Source: Magnetospirillum moscoviense
GTDB lineage: Bacteria; Pseudomonadota; Alphaproteobacteria; Rhodospirillales; Magnetospirillaceae
Direction: 5' to 3'
Assembly: GCF_001650635.1 (NCBI RefSeq)
Contig: NZ_LWQU01000104.1
Location: 124,001-188,000 of the forward strand
Length of the DNA: 64,000 bases
The position numbers and the translations under genes are program-made. The notes under the pieces are model-generated. The model worked only from the letters and a program-made list of their open reading frames with translations, did no database searches and was not told the origin of the DNA. Below, in pieces: positions 36,605 to 45,523 of this stretch; positions within the stretch are counted from its first letter, which is position 1; every line of letters begins with the position of its first letter.

Positions 36605-38722
36605 ATGAAGCAGGTGCTGATCCGTTCGGGCAAGGCCGTCGTCGAGGAGGTCCCGGCCCCGTTGGCCGGGCCGGGCGAGATTCTGGTCGCCGTCGCGGCG
36701 TCGTGCGTGTCGGTCGGCACCGAGGCGTCCAGTCTGGCCCTGTCGGGGATGCCGCTTTACCGCCGGGCGCTGAAGCAGCCGCAGCATGTCAAGCGGGTGC
36801 TGGACATCGCCCGCGAGCAAGGGGTGCGCACCGCCATCGAGCGGGTGCGCGGCAAGATCGAGGGCGGCCAGCCTACCGGCTATTCGGCGGCCGGCACCGT
36901 GGTCGCCGTCGGCGATCAGGTCGAAGGGTTCCAGGTGGGCGACCGCGTCGCCTGCGCCGGCGCCAGCATAGCCAACCACGCCCAATTCATCGCCGTCCCG
37001 GTCAACCTGGCCGCCCGCATCCCCGACAGCGTCGATGTGGCGGATGCCTGCACCGTCACCCTGGGGGCCATCGCCCTGCAGGGCGTGCGCCGCGCCGCCC
37101 CCAGCCTGGGCGAGACCATCGCGGTGATCGGCCTGGGCGTGCTGGGCCTGATGACCGTGCAGATGCTGAAGGCGGCCGGCGCCCGCGTCGGTGGCATCGA
37201 CCCCGATCCCCGCCGCCGCGCCGTCGCGGCGGAACTGGGCGCGGCCTTCGTGCTGGACCCGGCCGACGACGTCGCCGGCGCCATCGCCCGGCGCACCGAC
37301 GGGTTCGGCGCCGACGCGGCGATCATCTGCGCCGCCTCGCCGTCCGACGCCATCGTCGCCCAGGCGGCGCAAAGCTGTCGCAAGAAGGGCCGGGTGGTGC
37401 TGGTCGGCGATGTCGGATTGAAACTCGACCGCGCCGATTTTTATGCCAAGGAACTGGATTTCCTGATCTCGTGTTCCTATGGTCCGGGCCGCTATGACCC
37501 GGTGTTTGAACAAGGCGGTCGCGATTATCCCCTGCCCTATGTGCGCTGGACCGAGACCCGCAACATGGAGGCCTATCTGGCCCTGCTGGCCGACGGCGCC
37601 GTGCGGCTGGCTCCGCTGGCCCCGGTCAGTTTCCCCATCGAGCAGGCGCCGGTCGCCTATGGCGCCCTGACGGACGGCGCTGACCGGCCGCTTCTGGTCC
37701 TGCTGACCTATCCCGATCAGGCCGCGCCCGAGCGCCGTGTCGCCACCCGCGCGGCCCGCCCGGGCCGCGACGGCGCCATCGGGGTCGGCATCCTGGGGGC
37801 CGGCTCGTTCCTGCAGGCGGTCCACATCCCCAACATGCTGGCGATGCCCGAACGCTTCCGCATGGTCGGCGTAATGAACCGCACCGGCGCCTCGGCCAAG
37901 GCGGTGGCCGACCGCGTCGGTGCCGCCTATGCCGCCACCGATGCCGACGCCATCCTGGGCGATCCGGCGGTCGGGCTGGTGGTGATCGGCACCCGCCACG
38001 ATCTGCACGGGCCGCTGGTGCTGGCGGCGTTGCGCGCCGGCAAGGCGGTGCTGGTGGAAAAGCCCCTGTGCCTGACCGGGGCCGAACTGGACGCCATCGA
38101 GGATTTCATCCGCGCCCATCCCGACGGACCGCTGCTGCTGACCGGCTTTAATCGCCGCTTCTCGCCGGCGGTGCGCCGCTTAAACGAGATTCTGGCCGGG
38201 CGCAGCACCCCGATCATGGCTAATTACCGCATGAATGCCGGCTTCCTGGCCGCCGACCATTGGACCCAGGGGCCGGAAGGCGGCGGGCGCAATCTGGGCG
38301 AGGCCTGCCACGTCTATGACCTGTTCTGCGTCCTGACCGGCAGCCTGGCGGTCAAGATCGAGGCCCAGGCGATCCGCGCCGGCGCCAAGCACTGGCGGGC
38401 CGACGACAATTTCGTCGCCACCTTGTCCTTCGCCGACGGCTCGGTGTGCAGCCTGACCTATAGCGCATTGGGGGCCAAGGACCATCCCAAGGAACGGCTT
38501 GAGGTCTTTGCCGACGGAATGGTCGCCAGCCTGGACGATTACCGCTCCCTGACCTTGGCAGGCACCCGGGCCAAGGGCTGGGCCGGCAACCAGGACAAGG
38601 GGCACAAGGCGCTGATGGCGGCGCTGGCCAAGGGGCTGGCCGACGGTGTCTGGCCGATTTCGGTGGAACAGCAGGTGGCGGCGACGCGGGCGGCGCTGGC
38701 GGTTCAGGCGCTGATCGCCTGA
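36605..38722 (+). CDS. Bi-domain oxidoreductase (zinc-type dehydrogenase fused to Gfo/Idh/MocA)
   Basis: A 705-aa protein with two Rossmann dehydrogenase halves. Residues about 1-375 are a medium-chain dehydrogenase-like half ([13 protein letters not shown], then [10 protein letters not shown]). Residues about 390-700 are a Gfo/Idh/MocA half ([17 protein letters not shown], the EKP motif in VLVEKPLCL, then FNRRFSP). Such fusions occur in polysaccharide and sialic/nonulosonic acid loci, and they probably oxidise and reduce adjacent carbons on one sugar. Its last 19 nt overlap the end of the convergent chemoreceptor gene. Confidence 0.85.
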   Translation: MKQVLIRSGKAVVEEVPAPLAGPGEILVAVAASCVSVGTEASSLALSGMPLYRRALKQPQHVKRVLDIAREQGVRTAIERVRGKIEGGQPTGYSAAGTVVAVGDQVEGFQVGDRVACAGASIANHAQFIAVPVNLAARIPDSVDVADACTVTLGAIALQGVRRAAPSLGETIAVIGLGVLGLMTVQMLKAAGARVGGIDPDPRRRAVAAELGAAFVLDPADDVAGAIARRTDGFGADAAIICAASPSDAIVAQAAQSCRKKGRVVLVGDVGLKLDRADFYAKELDFLISCSYGPGRYDPVFEQGGRDYPLPYVRWTETRNMEAYLALLADGAVRLAPLAPVSFPIEQAPVAYGALTDGADRPLLVLLTYPDQAAPERRVATRAARPGRDGAIGVGILGAGSFLQAVHIPNMLAMPERFRMVGVMNRTGASAKAVADRVGAAYAATDADAILGDPAVGLVVIGTRHDLHGPLVLAALRAGKAVLVEKPLCLTGAELDAIEDFIRAHPDGPLLLTGFNRRFSPAVRRLNEILAGRSTPIMANYRMNAGFLAADHWTQGPEGGGRNLGEACHVYDLFCVLTGSLAVKIEAQAIRAGAKHWRADDNFVATLSFADGSVCSLTYSALGAKDHPKERLEVFADGMVASLDDYRSLTLAGTRAKGWAGNQDKGHKALMAALAKGLADGVWPISVEQQVAATRAALAVQALIA

Positions 38723-40038
38723 TCCATCGCCTCGGCCAACTCGCGCAGGCCTTCGAGAATCTGGGCCGAGCAGGCGCCGACAGTCTCCATCTGGGCCAAG
38801 GCGTCGGCCAGGCGGCCGTCCTTCAAGGCATCGACGATGGCGCCGCCGGCCTGATGCAGGGCGCGGTTGGGTTCTTCCAGCCGGGCGAAGGACGGGTGGG
38901 CGCGGACCCTCTCGGGATGGTTGCCGTGATACCAGCGCCCGAAGCGGGTGGCCGTCGGGTCGCGGATCTCGTCCTCGCGCAGTTCGCTCTTGCCGATGAA
39001 GGATTGGGCCAGGCGCTTGCGCCACAGCATGTGATCGCTCATGGCCAGGCGGATGTCCTTGTTGGGGACGTCCTTGGCCGAGACGGTGGCCAGACCCTGC
39101 ACCACCAGCTTGTGGGAATGATCGACCACCTCGGTCAGGGCCATGATGCCCTGGTGGCTGCGCTCGGTCATGGCGGCGATGGTGGCGCTGTCGCCGGCGA
39201 TGGCGCCGGCGCTTTGCTTCTGGCTTTCGACGTGGCCGGTGACGTCTTGCATCAGGGCGGTGGTGTGGTCGGCATGCTCGGACACGGTGCGCATGTCGCG
39301 GCCGGCCTCGGCGACGACGGCGCGGCCTTCCTGCACGGCGGCGGCGCTGGCTTCCATGCCGCCGACGATGGCGTCCATGCCGGCGCGCAGGGAATCGGTG
39401 CGGCCGCGAATGGTTTCGGCGACCTCGCGGGTCTTGTTGGCCAGCTTCTTGACCTCGTCGGCGACCACGGCGAAGCCCTTGCCGGCGGCGCCGGCCCGGG
39501 TCGCCTCGATGGCGGCGTTCAAGGCCAGCAGGTTGGTCTGGCGCGAGATCGCCTCGACCGAGCGGGCCATGGTGGCGATTTCGTCGGAAATGGCCGCCAG
39601 GGTGCCGACCCGGGTCTGGGCGTCATCGACGGCGTGGGCGATCGCCTCGATGCTGGTCTCGGCCCGGGCCGACGCCTCGATCGAGCGCAGCGCCGCCTGG
39701 GCGGTCGAGCGGGCCTCTTCCAAGGTGGTCTCGCTGGCGGCGGCGACCTCGTCCACCGAGCCGGTCATCGCCCCGGTCGAATCGGCGATGGCCTGACCGC
39801 GTTCGGCGATGTCGCTGATCTCGCGGCCCAGGGCGATCACCGACAGAACTTCCTCGTTCAGCGCGATGGAATAGGCGACGGTGCGGTTCATCGAATCCAG
39901 CGCCTGGCGTTGCAAGGTGTCGGCCAGGGCGCGCACCGCCCGGCCCAACCGGTCGGCGCCGGCCGGCACGCTGTCGTAGCGTCCGTCGGCGATCAGCTGC
40001 AATGCCGCTTCAATCGCGTCGATATCGATGGTGTCCAC
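38704..40038 (-). CDS. Soluble methyl-accepting chemotaxis protein with C-terminal CZB-like domain
   Basis: A 444-aa receptor with no membrane helices, so cytoplasmic. The signalling hairpin tip is in [16 protein letters not shown]. The C-terminal domain resembles the zinc-binding CZB sensor: DHMLWRKRL supplies the first His, and GRWYH with HPSF and LHQAG supplies others. However, the usual Cys-x-x-Gly-x-Trp-Tyr is T-R-F-G-R-W-Y here, so the key ligand Cys is a Thr. The start is GTG 40038, with a G-rich site about 9 nt upstream. It probably senses an internal signal and couples to CheA/CheW encoded elsewhere. Confidence 0.88.
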   Translation of the reverse strand: MDTIDIDAIEAALQLIADGRYDSVPAGADRLGRAVRALADTLQRQALDSMNRTVAYSIALNEEVLSVIALGREISDIAERGQAIADSTGAMTGSVDEVAAASETTLEEARSTAQAALRSIEASARAETSIEAIAHAVDDAQTRVGTLAAISDEIATMARSVEAISRQTNLLALNAAIEATRAGAAGKGFAVVADEVKKLANKTREVAETIRGRTDSLRAGMDAIVGGMEASAAAVQEGRAVVAEAGRDMRTVSEHADHTTALMQDVTGHVESQKQSAGAIAGDSATIAAMTERSHQGIMALTEVVDHSHKLVVQGLATVSAKDVPNKDIRLAMSDHMLWRKRLAQSFIGKSELREDEIRDPTATRFGRWYHGNHPERVRAHPSFARLEEPNRALHQAGGAIVDALKDGRLADALAQMETVGACSAQILEGLRELAEAMDQAISA

Positions 40039-40122
40039 GCCGGATCATCCCCCTCCCAGCATCCCCACACAGGGGTTAGCAGATTGAGCGCGTGCGCGAA
40101 AGGGCCTCGCGGGGGCTTTGAA

Positions 40123-40146
40123 AAACTGAACTGGTTGGTTTAGTTT
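40123..40146. promoter_or_regulatory. Likely TetR-regulator operator palindrome
   Basis: AAACTnAAC, six central bases, then GTTnAGTTT: all eight specified positions on each side are symmetric. It ends 6 nt before the start codon of the TetR-family gene, in the divergent gap with the chemoreceptor gene. A 24-bp palindrome next to the regulator's own start is typical of autorepression by this family. No ribosome binding site fits between it and the ATG, so the mRNA may be leaderless or near so. Confidence 0.65.
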
Positions 40147-40152
40147 AGATTT

Positions 40153-40773
40153 ATGACCAAAGTACTTTCCCCTCGCTCGGCCGCCAAACGCGCAGCCATT
40201 CTCGACGCCGCGCAAGTCTGCTTCTGCGAGCAAGGCTATGCCGCCACCAGCATGGACATGGTGGCGGCCTCGGCCGGGGTGTCGAAGGCGACCATCTACG
40301 CCCATTTCGCCAGCAAGGACGATCTGTTCGGGGCCATCATCTGCCGCCGCTGCGACGATCAGGCGGAAGGCCTCGGCGGGCTGGTCCTGGCCGCCAAGGG
40401 CGACGGCCGCACGGCGCTGGCCGCCATCGCGCGGGCCTTGATGGATCTGTTCCTGGCCCCCGAGGTGATGGCACTTTATCGGGTGGTGGTGGCGGAATCG
40501 CCCCGTCACCCCGATTTGGCCCGCATCTATTACGAACAGGGTCCATGGCGCGGCAAGCAGCGCGTCGCCGAGGTGCTGGCGGCGTTGGACCGCCAGGGCC
40601 AATTGGTCGTGCCCGATCCGTGGCAGGCCACCGATTTGTTCGTCAACATGCTGCGTGGCGAGGTGTTCCACCGCGCCCTGCTGGGGCTCGAGCCGGCCGA
40701 GCGGCCGACCGCCGAGACCACCATCGCCGAATCAGTCCGGGTGATGCTGGCGGCCTACGGCCCGCACCCATAA
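40153..40773 (+). CDS. TetR/AcrR-family transcriptional regulator
   Basis: A 206-aa regulator. The N-terminal helix-turn-helix spans about residues 13-52 (ILDAAQVCFCEQGY, then ASAGVSKATIYAHFASKDDLF). The C-terminal ligand and dimer domain has no named match. The palindrome just upstream indicates autoregulation. The nearest divergent gene is the chemoreceptor, so that gene may also be controlled. Its last 42 nt overlap the end of the convergent GT9 gene. The ligand is unknown. Confidence 0.9.
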   Translation: MTKVLSPRSAAKRAAILDAAQVCFCEQGYAATSMDMVAASAGVSKATIYAHFASKDDLFGAIICRRCDDQAEGLGGLVLAAKGDGRTALAAIARALMDLFLAPEVMALYRVVVAESPRHPDLARIYYEQGPWRGKQRVAEVLAALDRQGQLVVPDPWQATDLFVNMLRGEVFHRALLGLEPAERPTAETTIAESVRVMLAAYGPHP

Positions 40774-41703
40774 GGCTTCGGCAGCCGCACTCACCTTGTC
40801 CACCGACAGGTCGCGCATCAGGCATTCCTGGCTTTTGTAATCGTAATCGGGCGCATGGCAGATGTCGGTGAACGAGCGCGGCCCGCGCACCGAGGCGCAA
40901 TGCTCGCCCCATGGTCCATAGAATACCTCGGAGCTGGGGCCGAACAGGCCTAGCGTCGGCAGGCCGGTGGCCGCCGCGATATGCATCAGGCCGGAATCGT
41001 TGCCGACATAGAAGGCGGCCCGCTTCAGCACCGCCGGCACCGTGCCCAGATCGACGGTGCCGATCAGGTCGATCAGGCGTTCGGGCGGGACACGATCCAG
41101 CAGCGCCTGGACCGAGGCGCGCTCGGACGCCGCGCCGAACACCGCCACGCAGGCGCCGGGCAGGATGCCGCCCTCGACCGTCAGCCGGGCGACCAGGTCG
41201 GCGAAATTCTCGGCCGGCCATTGCTTGCCCCCCCAATTGGCGGTGGGGCCGACCGCCAGGACCTGTGGGCCGGCCGGCAGCAGGCGGGCGGCCTGGTCGT
41301 CCTGCGCGGGCGTGGTCCACACCACCGGGGCCTGAGGGGTATCCAGGCCCAGCACGCCGGCCAGATGGACCAGCCGGTGCTGTTCTTCCCACGAGGATTT
41401 GATGATGCTGCGCTTCAGCGTCGGCAGCAGCCAGCCCAGCGCCGATCCGCGCAGATCGACCACCATCTGCCAGCGATGGCCGACGGTCAGCTTCCACAAT
41501 TCCAGCCAATGGCGCGAGCGGCGCTGCTTGACCATGGGGATGACCCGCTCGACGAACGGGGCGGCGGCGAACAGCGGCGCCGCCGGGGCACCGCAGGCCA
41601 CCCAGAAGCGGGCCTGGGGGTATTGGCGGGCAAGGTAGGCCAGCAATCCGGTCGACAGCACCGCGTCGCCGATACGGCTGGCGGTGACGAACAGGATGCG
41701 CAA
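40732..41703 (-). CDS. GT9 family (heptosyltransferase-type) glycosyltransferase
   Basis: A 323-aa ADP-heptose-type transferase. It opens LRILFVTASRIGDAVLSTGL (GDA motif) and has TANWGGKQWPAENFADL and GNDSGLMHIAAATGLPTLGLFGP in the donor half. It probably adds a heptose or related sugar in LPS core. The start is a TTG at 41703, 3 nt after the stop of the UDP-sugar dehydrogenase gene; no ATG fits the conserved N-terminus. Convergent overlap with tetR of 42 nt. Confidence 0.85.
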   Translation of the reverse strand: MRILFVTASRIGDAVLSTGLLAYLARQYPQARFWVACGAPAAPLFAAAPFVERVIPMVKQRRSRHWLELWKLTVGHRWQMVVDLRGSALGWLLPTLKRSIIKSSWEEQHRLVHLAGVLGLDTPQAPVVWTTPAQDDQAARLLPAGPQVLAVGPTANWGGKQWPAENFADLVARLTVEGGILPGACVAVFGAASERASVQALLDRVPPERLIDLIGTVDLGTVPAVLKRAAFYVGNDSGLMHIAAATGLPTLGLFGPSSEVFYGPWGEHCASVRGPRSFTDICHAPDYDYKSQECLMRDLSVDKVSAAAEALWVRAVGRQHHPD

Positions 41704-41706
41704 GGG

Positions 41707-42972
41707 CTAAAGCCGCCAGACCCGGATGCCGTCGGGCATCTCGGTGTTGCGCCACATCCCCTTGATGTCGGCGACCAGGCCGTTTCTGGCCACCAGCTTG
41801 GCGAAGGCTTCCGGGCCGAAGCCGGCATAGGCATCGTGCGGCACCGCGCCGACCACGCAATCATAGCCCGAAGCGCCGTCCAGGCCGGCCATCAGCTCGA
41901 CATCGTATTCGTGCCGGGCTTCGTCGATGTCGGCGAAGGGGTCGTGGATATCGACGGTGTGGCCGCGCTGGATCAGGCCGCGGATGACGTCGATGACCTT
42001 GCTGTTGCGCAGGTCGGGCACGTTTTCCTTGAAGGTCAGGCCCAGCATCAGCACGCGCGACTTGGGCGCCAATTGCTCGGAGATGCGGGCCGCCATCCAC
42101 GGGCCCATGCCGTCATTGATGCGCCGGCCCGACAGGATGATTTCGGGGTGATGGCCGTTATTCAGGGCGCAGGTGGCCAGATAGAACGGATCGACGCCGA
42201 TGCAATGGCCGCCGACCAGGCCCGGCTTGAAGTTCAGGAAGTTCCACTTGGTGGCCGAGGCCTCAAGCACGTCGTGGATCGAGATGCCCAGCTTCTGGAA
42301 GATCATCGCCAGTTCGTTGACGAAGGCGATGTTGATGTCGCGCTGGGAATTCTCGATGACCTTGGCCGCTTCGGCCACCTTGATCGAGGCGGCGCGGAAC
42401 ACGCCGCCGGTGGTCACCGCGCCGTAGATGCCGGCCAGCGTCTCGGTGATGGCCGGGGTTTGCCCGGCGATGACCTTGGTGATGCGATCGACGGTGTGTT
42501 CCTTGTCGCCGGGATTGATGCGCTCGGGGCTGTAGCCCAGGAAGAAGTCGGCGCCGCATTTCAGGCCCGAGACCCGTTCCAGCTCGGGTCCGCAGATATC
42601 CTCGGTGACGCCGGGATAGACGGTGCTTTCGAACACCACCACCGCGCCCTTGCCCATGGCTTTGCCGACGGTGGCGCAGGCCTTCAGCACCGGGCCGAGG
42701 TCGGGGCGGTTTTCCAGATCGACCGGGGTCGGCACGGTGACGATATAGACGTCCTTGCCCTTGATCTCGGCCTGATCGGCGGTCAGATGGATGGTCGAGG
42801 CGCGCAGGCGGTCGGCCTCGATCTCGCCGGTGCGGTCATGGCCGGACTTCAGTTCCTTGACCCGGTCGGTCGAGATGTCGAAACCGATGGTCGGGAAATG
42901 GCGGGCGATGCCGACCGCGAGGGGCAGGCCGACATAGCCCAGGCCGATGACGACGACGGACGTGGTGTGCAT
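41707..42972 (-). CDS. UDP-N-acetyl-hexosamine 6-dehydrogenase-type enzyme
   Basis: A 421-aa nucleotide-sugar dehydrogenase of the TviB/WbpO/WbpA branch, using NAD to oxidise C6 of a UDP-N-acetylhexosamine to a uronic acid. The N-terminal VIGLGYVGLPLAVG is the NAD-binding site. The catalytic Cys is in GGHCIGVDP, and the ESTVYPG and FSPER-type (LGYSPERINPGD) segments are conserved. It lies 5 nt after pheA. The product would be a HexNAcA donor for a surface glycan. Confidence 0.9.
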   Translation of the reverse strand: MHTTSVVVIGLGYVGLPLAVGIARHFPTIGFDISTDRVKELKSGHDRTGEIEADRLRASTIHLTADQAEIKGKDVYIVTVPTPVDLENRPDLGPVLKACATVGKAMGKGAVVVFESTVYPGVTEDICGPELERVSGLKCGADFFLGYSPERINPGDKEHTVDRITKVIAGQTPAITETLAGIYGAVTTGGVFRAASIKVAEAAKVIENSQRDINIAFVNELAMIFQKLGISIHDVLEASATKWNFLNFKPGLVGGHCIGVDPFYLATCALNNGHHPEIILSGRRINDGMGPWMAARISEQLAPKSRVLMLGLTFKENVPDLRNSKVIDVIRGLIQRGHTVDIHDPFADIDEARHEYDVELMAGLDGASGYDCVVGAVPHDAYAGFGPEAFAKLVARNGLVADIKGMWRNTEMPDGIRVWRL

Positions 42973-42977
42973 TTTTC

Positions 42978-43847
42978 TTACTCCCCGGCGACGCGCTGCG
43001 CCAGACGGAACGGATGGGCAGGATAGACGCCGAGGATGCGGACCTCGTGGCTGAAGAATTCCAGCTCTTCCAGGGCCAGGCGCAGCAGGCGCTGGGCCGG
43101 GTGTCCCTCGACATCGACATAGAACTGGGCGGCGACGAATTCGCCGCCGACCATGTAGCTTTCCAGCTTGGTGATGTTCAAGCCGTTGGTGGCGAAGCCG
43201 CCCAGCGCCTTATAAAGCGCCGCCGGACGGTTGCGCACCCGAAAGACGAAGGTGGTGACGTTGGGCTGGTTGGGATTGGGTTCGATGGCGTCGCGCGACA
43301 GCACCATGAAGCGGGTGGTGTTGTGCTCGGCGTCCTCGATGTTGGCCTTCAGGGACACCAGCCCATAGGTCTCGGCCGCCAGTTCCGAGGCGATGGCTGC
43401 GCGGGTCAGATCGCCCGACTTGGCGACCTCCGAGGCGGCGCCGGCGGTGTCGGCGCCGACGATCACCGTCAGGCCCATGCTGCGGATCAGGTTGCGGCAC
43501 TGGCCCAGGGCGTGGACATGGCTTTCCACCGAGCGGATGCCGTCCAGCGTCGCGCCCTTGGGGGCCAGCAGGTGGTGGTTGATGCGCTCGAAATGCTCGC
43601 CGATGATGTGCAGGCCGGAATAGGGCATCAGGTGATGCACGTCGGCGACGCGGCCGGCCAGCGAATTGTCGATCGGGATCATGGCATAGCGGGCACGGCC
43701 CTCGCGCACGGCGGCGAAGGAATCCTCGAAGGTCATGCAGGGCAGCGGCACCATGGCCGGAAAGGCGTTCTTGCACGCCAGGTGCGAATAGGCGCCCGGC
43801 AGGCCCTGGAAAGCGATAGCGCGCGAAGGCTCGGTATGGTCGGTCAT
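42978..43847 (-). CDS. pheA: Prephenate dehydratase
   Basis: A 289-aa monofunctional PheA without a chorismate mutase domain. The catalytic domain opens [12 protein letters not shown] and has the conserved [11 protein letters not shown] Thr-Arg-Phe. The C-terminal ACT domain ([17 protein letters not shown]) and its LESYM region give feedback control by phenylalanine. The start overlaps the kdsB stop in ATGA, and this kdsB-pheA coupling is common in alphaproteobacteria. Confidence 0.94.
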   Translation of the reverse strand: MTDHTEPSRAIAFQGLPGAYSHLACKNAFPAMVPLPCMTFEDSFAAVREGRARYAMIPIDNSLAGRVADVHHLMPYSGLHIIGEHFERINHHLLAPKGATLDGIRSVESHVHALGQCRNLIRSMGLTVIVGADTAGAASEVAKSGDLTRAAIASELAAETYGLVSLKANIEDAEHNTTRFMVLSRDAIEPNPNQPNVTTFVFRVRNRPAALYKALGGFATNGLNITKLESYMVGGEFVAAQFYVDVEGHPAQRLLRLALEELEFFSHEVRILGVYPAHPFRLAQRVAGE

Positions 43848-44590
43848 GGTCCGGCGGCAATCAGGGCACGAGCCCGTTCAAGATCGGCCGGAGTATCGAC
43901 ACCCAGCGGAACCGTGTCAACCAAGGCGCAATCGATGCGCATGCCGTTTTCCAGGGCGCGCAGCTGCTCCAGCTTCTCGCGCCGTTCCAGCACGCCCTGC
44001 GGCAGGACCACGAAGCGGGCCAGCGCCTCGCGGCGATAGGCGTAAAGGCCGATATGATGATAGTGCGGGCCAGCCCCCGACGGGCAGGTGGCGCGGGTGA
44101 AATACAGCGCCCGGGCGATGCGGCTGCCGGGTGCAAAGCCGCACACCGCCTTGACCACGTTGGGGTTGGTGCGCTCTTCCTCGAGCTCGATTTCGGCCAC
44201 CAGGGTCGAGATGTCGACGCCCGGCTGGTCCAAGGGCTCGAACACCGCGCGGATGATGGCCGGGTCAAGGGTCGGCAGGTCGCCCTGGACGTTGACCACC
44301 GCACCGAACTGGCGCTCGGGGTCGATCTTTTCCAACGCCTCCCACACCCGGTCGGACCCCGACGGATGATCGGGGTCGGTCAGCACCGCCGTGCCGCCAT
44401 GGGCTTTGATGGCATCGGCGATCTCGGGATCGGCGGCGGCCACCACCACCGGGCCGATGCCGGCGGCAACCGAACGGCGCCACACATGCACGATCATCGG
44501 TTCGCCGCAGATGTCGGCCAGCGGCTTGTTGGGCAGCCGGGTGGCGGGCAGGCGGGCGGGGATGACGATCACCGGGTTCAAGGACGACAT
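43844..44590 (-). CDS. kdsB: 3-deoxy-manno-octulosonate cytidylyltransferase
   Basis: A 248-aa KdsB, which makes CMP-Kdo from CTP and Kdo for LPS. The start is [20 protein letters not shown], with the CTP-binding Arg and Lys; [13 protein letters not shown] is the metal site. The length is typical. Divergent from the HisN-type phosphatase with a 131-nt gap in which I see no definite promoter. Confidence 0.94.
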   Translation of the reverse strand: MSSLNPVIVIPARLPATRLPNKPLADICGEPMIVHVWRRSVAAGIGPVVVAAADPEIADAIKAHGGTAVLTDPDHPSGSDRVWEALEKIDPERQFGAVVNVQGDLPTLDPAIIRAVFEPLDQPGVDISTLVAEIELEEERTNPNVVKAVCGFAPGSRIARALYFTRATCPSGAGPHYHHIGLYAYRREALARFVVLPQGVLERREKLEQLRALENGMRIDCALVDTVPLGVDTPADLERARALIAAGP

Positions 44591-44721
44591 CGGGTGCTCC
44601 TGGCACGGTCGGGGTGGGACAAATCCTATACCGGCGGAAGGGGCTTAGAAATCCCCATTCGGGTCTGGTCGGATCGCTGATTTCACGCCAGACTGCACCC
44701 AACCGAACATCAAGGTCGATC

Positions 44722-45501
44722 ATGCAGGCCGTTCCCACCGAATTCGTCACCCTTGCCCACGCCTTGGCCGACGCCGCCCGCCCGGTGGTGAAGCGCTATT
44801 TCCGCACGCCGGTCGCCGTCGACGTCAAGGCCGACGATTCGCCGGTCACCATCGCCGACCGCGAGGTCGAGGCGGCGATGCGGGTGCTGATCAAGGAACG
44901 CTTCCCCGAGCACGGCATCTTCGGCGAGGAACACGGCCAGGAAAATACCGGCGCCGAATGGGTGTGGGTGCTGGACCCGATCGACGGCACCAAGGCCTTC
45001 ATCACCGGCAAGCCCAGCTTCGGCACCCTGATCGGCCTGTGCCATCGCGGCCGTCCGGTGCTGGGGGTGATTGACCAGGCCATCCTGGGCGAACGCTGGA
45101 TCGGCGGCCTGGACCATGCCACCACCTTGAACGGTGCGCCCGCCCGGGTGCGCGCCTGCGACGACCTGCAAAAGGCCTATGCCTATACCACCGGGCCGGA
45201 ACATTTCGACGCCGCCACCTTGCCGGCCTGGAACCGCATCGCCGCATCCGTGCGTCAGCCGCGCTATGGCTGCGATTGCTATGCCTATGCCCTGCTGGCC
45301 TCGGGCTTCGTCGATCTGGTGGTGGAAGCCGGCCTCAAACCCTATGATTACTGCGCCCTGGTGCCGGTGATCGAACAGGCCGGCGGCACCGTCACCGACT
45401 GGACGGGGCGCGCGGTCACCATCGCGTCGGACGGCACCATCTGCGCGGCCGGCGACAGCCGTGCCCACGCCCAGGCGTTGAAGGTGCTTGCCGCGTCTTG
45501 A
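44722..45501 (+). CDS. hisN: Inositol monophosphatase-family protein, probable histidinol-phosphatase
   Basis: A 259-aa IMPase-fold phosphatase. The metal site is seen as GEEHG (Glu), DPIDGTKAF (two Asp), and the late KPYDYCALVPV Asp. The HisN subgroup in alphaproteobacteria has this length and the KAFITGKPSFGTLIGL segment. A CysQ-like or inositol phosphatase role is possible. I chose ATG 44722 (MQAVPTEF); upstream readings extend into non-conserved DNA. Confidence 0.85.
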   Translation: MQAVPTEFVTLAHALADAARPVVKRYFRTPVAVDVKADDSPVTIADREVEAAMRVLIKERFPEHGIFGEEHGQENTGAEWVWVLDPIDGTKAFITGKPSFGTLIGLCHRGRPVLGVIDQAILGERWIGGLDHATTLNGAPARVRACDDLQKAYAYTTGPEHFDAATLPAWNRIAASVRQPRYGCDCYAYALLASGFVDLVVEAGLKPYDYCALVPVIEQAGGTVTDWTGRAVTIASDGTICAAGDSRAHAQALKVLAAS

Positions 45502-45523
45502 TGTTGGCGCCACACTCCGGCCC

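Noticed and set aside
44637-44659. GGGG/CCCC hairpin in the kdsB-hisN gap
   Set aside because: A four-base stem in GC-rich DNA is expected by chance and has no T-run.
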